A DNA stretch of 64,000 nt from Candidatus Phycosocius spiralis (GTDB lineage: Bacteria; Pseudomonadota; Alphaproteobacteria; Caulobacterales; Aquidulcibacteraceae), in contig NZ_BPFZ01000010.1 in NCBI RefSeq assembly GCF_030158815.1, positions 39,135 to 103,134 of the forward strand. Reading direction: 5' to 3'. The notes under the pieces were generated by a model that saw nothing but the letters and a program-made list of their open reading frames with translations, made no database searches and had not been told where the DNA came from. Below are positions 63,105 through 64,000 of the stretch, in pieces; the first letter of the stretch is position 1; the number at the start of each line of letters is the position of its first letter. Position numbers and translations under genes: made by a program.

Positions 63105-63497
63105 AATAAAACTCCGGGCCATTTGCCCTTCCCCAGATCATCTTTACCTAGCTTCTGCGCCGACGGGAAGCTGTAAAAGGCGGTTGATCTCCCCACCGCG
63201 AACTTATCTTGCTTGGATGACATGCTCATGTGGTTTGCTTGGAACTTGGTTGCCAGTGGATGAGGGGATTTTGACCTTTTATTCGTTCAATCATCCAAAC
63301 AGACCGTCGTCGCAAGATTCAACAATTCACGGCTTAACGACTTAAAACAATTCTTAGTCAAATATTGTTCAAGCTAGAGCGGAAATGTCTGCAAATTTAT
63401 AAGATCCTACTCTTGCATTCATATTAATGTAGATTAGCTAGCCGCTTGCAAATAAAAAATGATGGTTTTTTGAAGGCTTATACCTGAGGGAGATAAA
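63105..63497. other. Gene-poor 393-bp region between bamD and the XRE regulator
   Basis: The longest non-coding stretch in the window. The half next to bamD has ordinary composition, while the half next to the regulator is AT-rich (AACAATTC, TTAACGACTTAAAAC, CATATTAATG, AAATAAAAAATGATGG). GAGGGAGA 8-15 bases before 63498 is a strong ribosome-binding site. I see no convincing ORF, RNA gene or terminator in it. It probably contains the two divergent promoters and perhaps operator sites for the regulator. Confidence 0.6.
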
Positions 63498-63941
63498 ATG
63501 CCAACCGCCCCAGCAAACATTAGAGGCCGCATCAAAAAAAATCGCAAAGCAGCTCGTGCCAATGAAGCCGCTTTCATCGATAAACAAGTAGGTGAAGCCA
63601 TTCGGCGGCGGCGTACAGCGCTTGGTCTGAAACAGGACCAAATCGCACTTGCTCTAGAAATATCCTATCAACAAATACAAAAGTACGAGGCAGGTACAAA
63701 CCGTGTCAGCGCTGGTCGTTTAGCACAAATTGCCCACGAGCTTAGCGTACCAGTTGGCTACTTCTTCGATGGTTTAGCTTTGAGAGAACACCAATCCATT
63801 ACGCTGGAGCAAACAGGGGGTCCAAACCATTTGCATCCCTCATCACCTCCGTTAGAGCAATGGTTAGACGTGATTGGTAAACTAAAGAACCCAGAGATCG
63901 CCTTTGCTCTCTTTACCTTAGCTAAAGTTCTTAGCCAATGA
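63498..63941 (+). CDS. XRE-family HTH transcriptional regulator
   Basis: A 147-residue regulator. A basic N-terminus (GRIKKNRKAARAN) leads into the HTH: FIDKQVGEAIRRRRTALGLKQDQIALALEISYQQIQKYEAG (several parts, about residues 32-75), then TNRVSAGRLAQIAHELSVPVGYFFDGL, the usual XRE/SinR-like helices. The C-terminal 45 residues end with KLKNPEIAFALFTLAKVLSQ, a probable dimerisation helix. It resembles the small alphaproteobacterial XRE regulators involved in stress responses, but its target is unknown. Strong Shine-Dalgarno GAGGGAG precedes ATG 63498. Confidence 0.87.
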   Translation: MPTAPANIRGRIKKNRKAARANEAAFIDKQVGEAIRRRRTALGLKQDQIALALEISYQQIQKYEAGTNRVSAGRLAQIAHELSVPVGYFFDGLALREHQSITLEQTGGPNHLHPSSPPLEQWLDVIGKLKNPEIAFALFTLAKVLSQ

Positions 63942-64000
63942 CACACGATCCCCATCAGTGAACCATGATAGACCCATGGCGCATTGAACAATGCTAGATT

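Overview
The window is a compact stretch of chromosome from an alphaproteobacterium of moderate GC content (about half by eye). It carries roughly 67 protein genes or gene remnants. I found no tRNA, rRNA, insertion sequence, prophage or CRISPR array. The class assignment rests on gene blocks known from Alphaproteobacteria: pyrB-pyrC'-plsY-dprA-topA-rnr; SPOR-nagZ-scpA-scpB-tatABC; bamD-recN-ligA; lgt-midA-pgeF; and ilvE/marR/response regulator/kinase. COQ9-like, UbiK, DUF3035 (BamF-like) and DUF3297 proteins agree with this. The last block and a cysteine-rich envelope protein hint at Caulobacterales or Hyphomonadaceae relatives, but this is inference.

Layout. 1-8.8 kb: glutathione synthesis (gshA, cut by the window edge), an alternative oxidase, rsmE, a PPK2 polyphosphate kinase, a folate/cofactor-repair operon (26-aa membrane peptide, pteridine-reductase-like SDR, folB, nnrD), a Nudix hydrolase, a serine hydrolase and ilvE. 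8.9-13.8 kb: MarR regulator plus an OmpR-type two-component pair, then COQ9, proC, YbjN and ubiK. 14-20.4 kb: lgt, midA, pgeF, prs, icd and a TrmJ-type methyltransferase. 20.5-27.1 kb: pseudouridine synthase, CPBP protease, comF, a methyltransferase, mutT, argJ and a WYL regulator. 27.2-40.2 kb: a long rightward run of lspA, BamF-like lipoprotein, mutL, Nudix, pyrB, pyrC', plsY, dprA, topA and rnr. 40.2-46.8 kb: a leftward run of dgt, SPOR, nagZ, scpA, scpB, tatA, tatB and tatC. 46.9-58.2 kb: erpA, nitroreductase, xthA, trmFO, a Tat-exported PhoX, mmsA, a frameshifted lipoprotein gene, a SnoaL-like gene behind a possible SOS box, an aminotransferase, DUF3297, a GNAT and a cysteine-rich envelope protein. 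58.3-64 kb: ligA, recN, bamD and an XRE regulator.

Themes. Envelope biogenesis is heavily represented: lipoprotein maturation (lgt, lspA), two outer-membrane assembly lipoproteins (BamD, BamF-like), Tat export (tatABC, with PhoX as a likely client), and peptidoglycan upkeep (nagZ, pgeF, SPOR). Genome maintenance is also well covered (mutL, recN, ligA, xthA, topA, dprA, mutT, scpAB). Genes are packed tightly: within operons many stops and starts overlap, and eight of twelve convergent pairs overlap tail to tail.

Most of the content is conserved housekeeping, and I do not see a convincing new multi-gene system. The best leads are the one-base frameshift in a lipoprotein gene (54496-54946), a 26-residue membrane peptide leading the folate operon (6066-6146), a probable LexA site and five-codon leader ORF before the SnoaL-like gene, a dihydroorotase-like protein without catalytic residues, and an alternative oxidase between rsmE and gshA.
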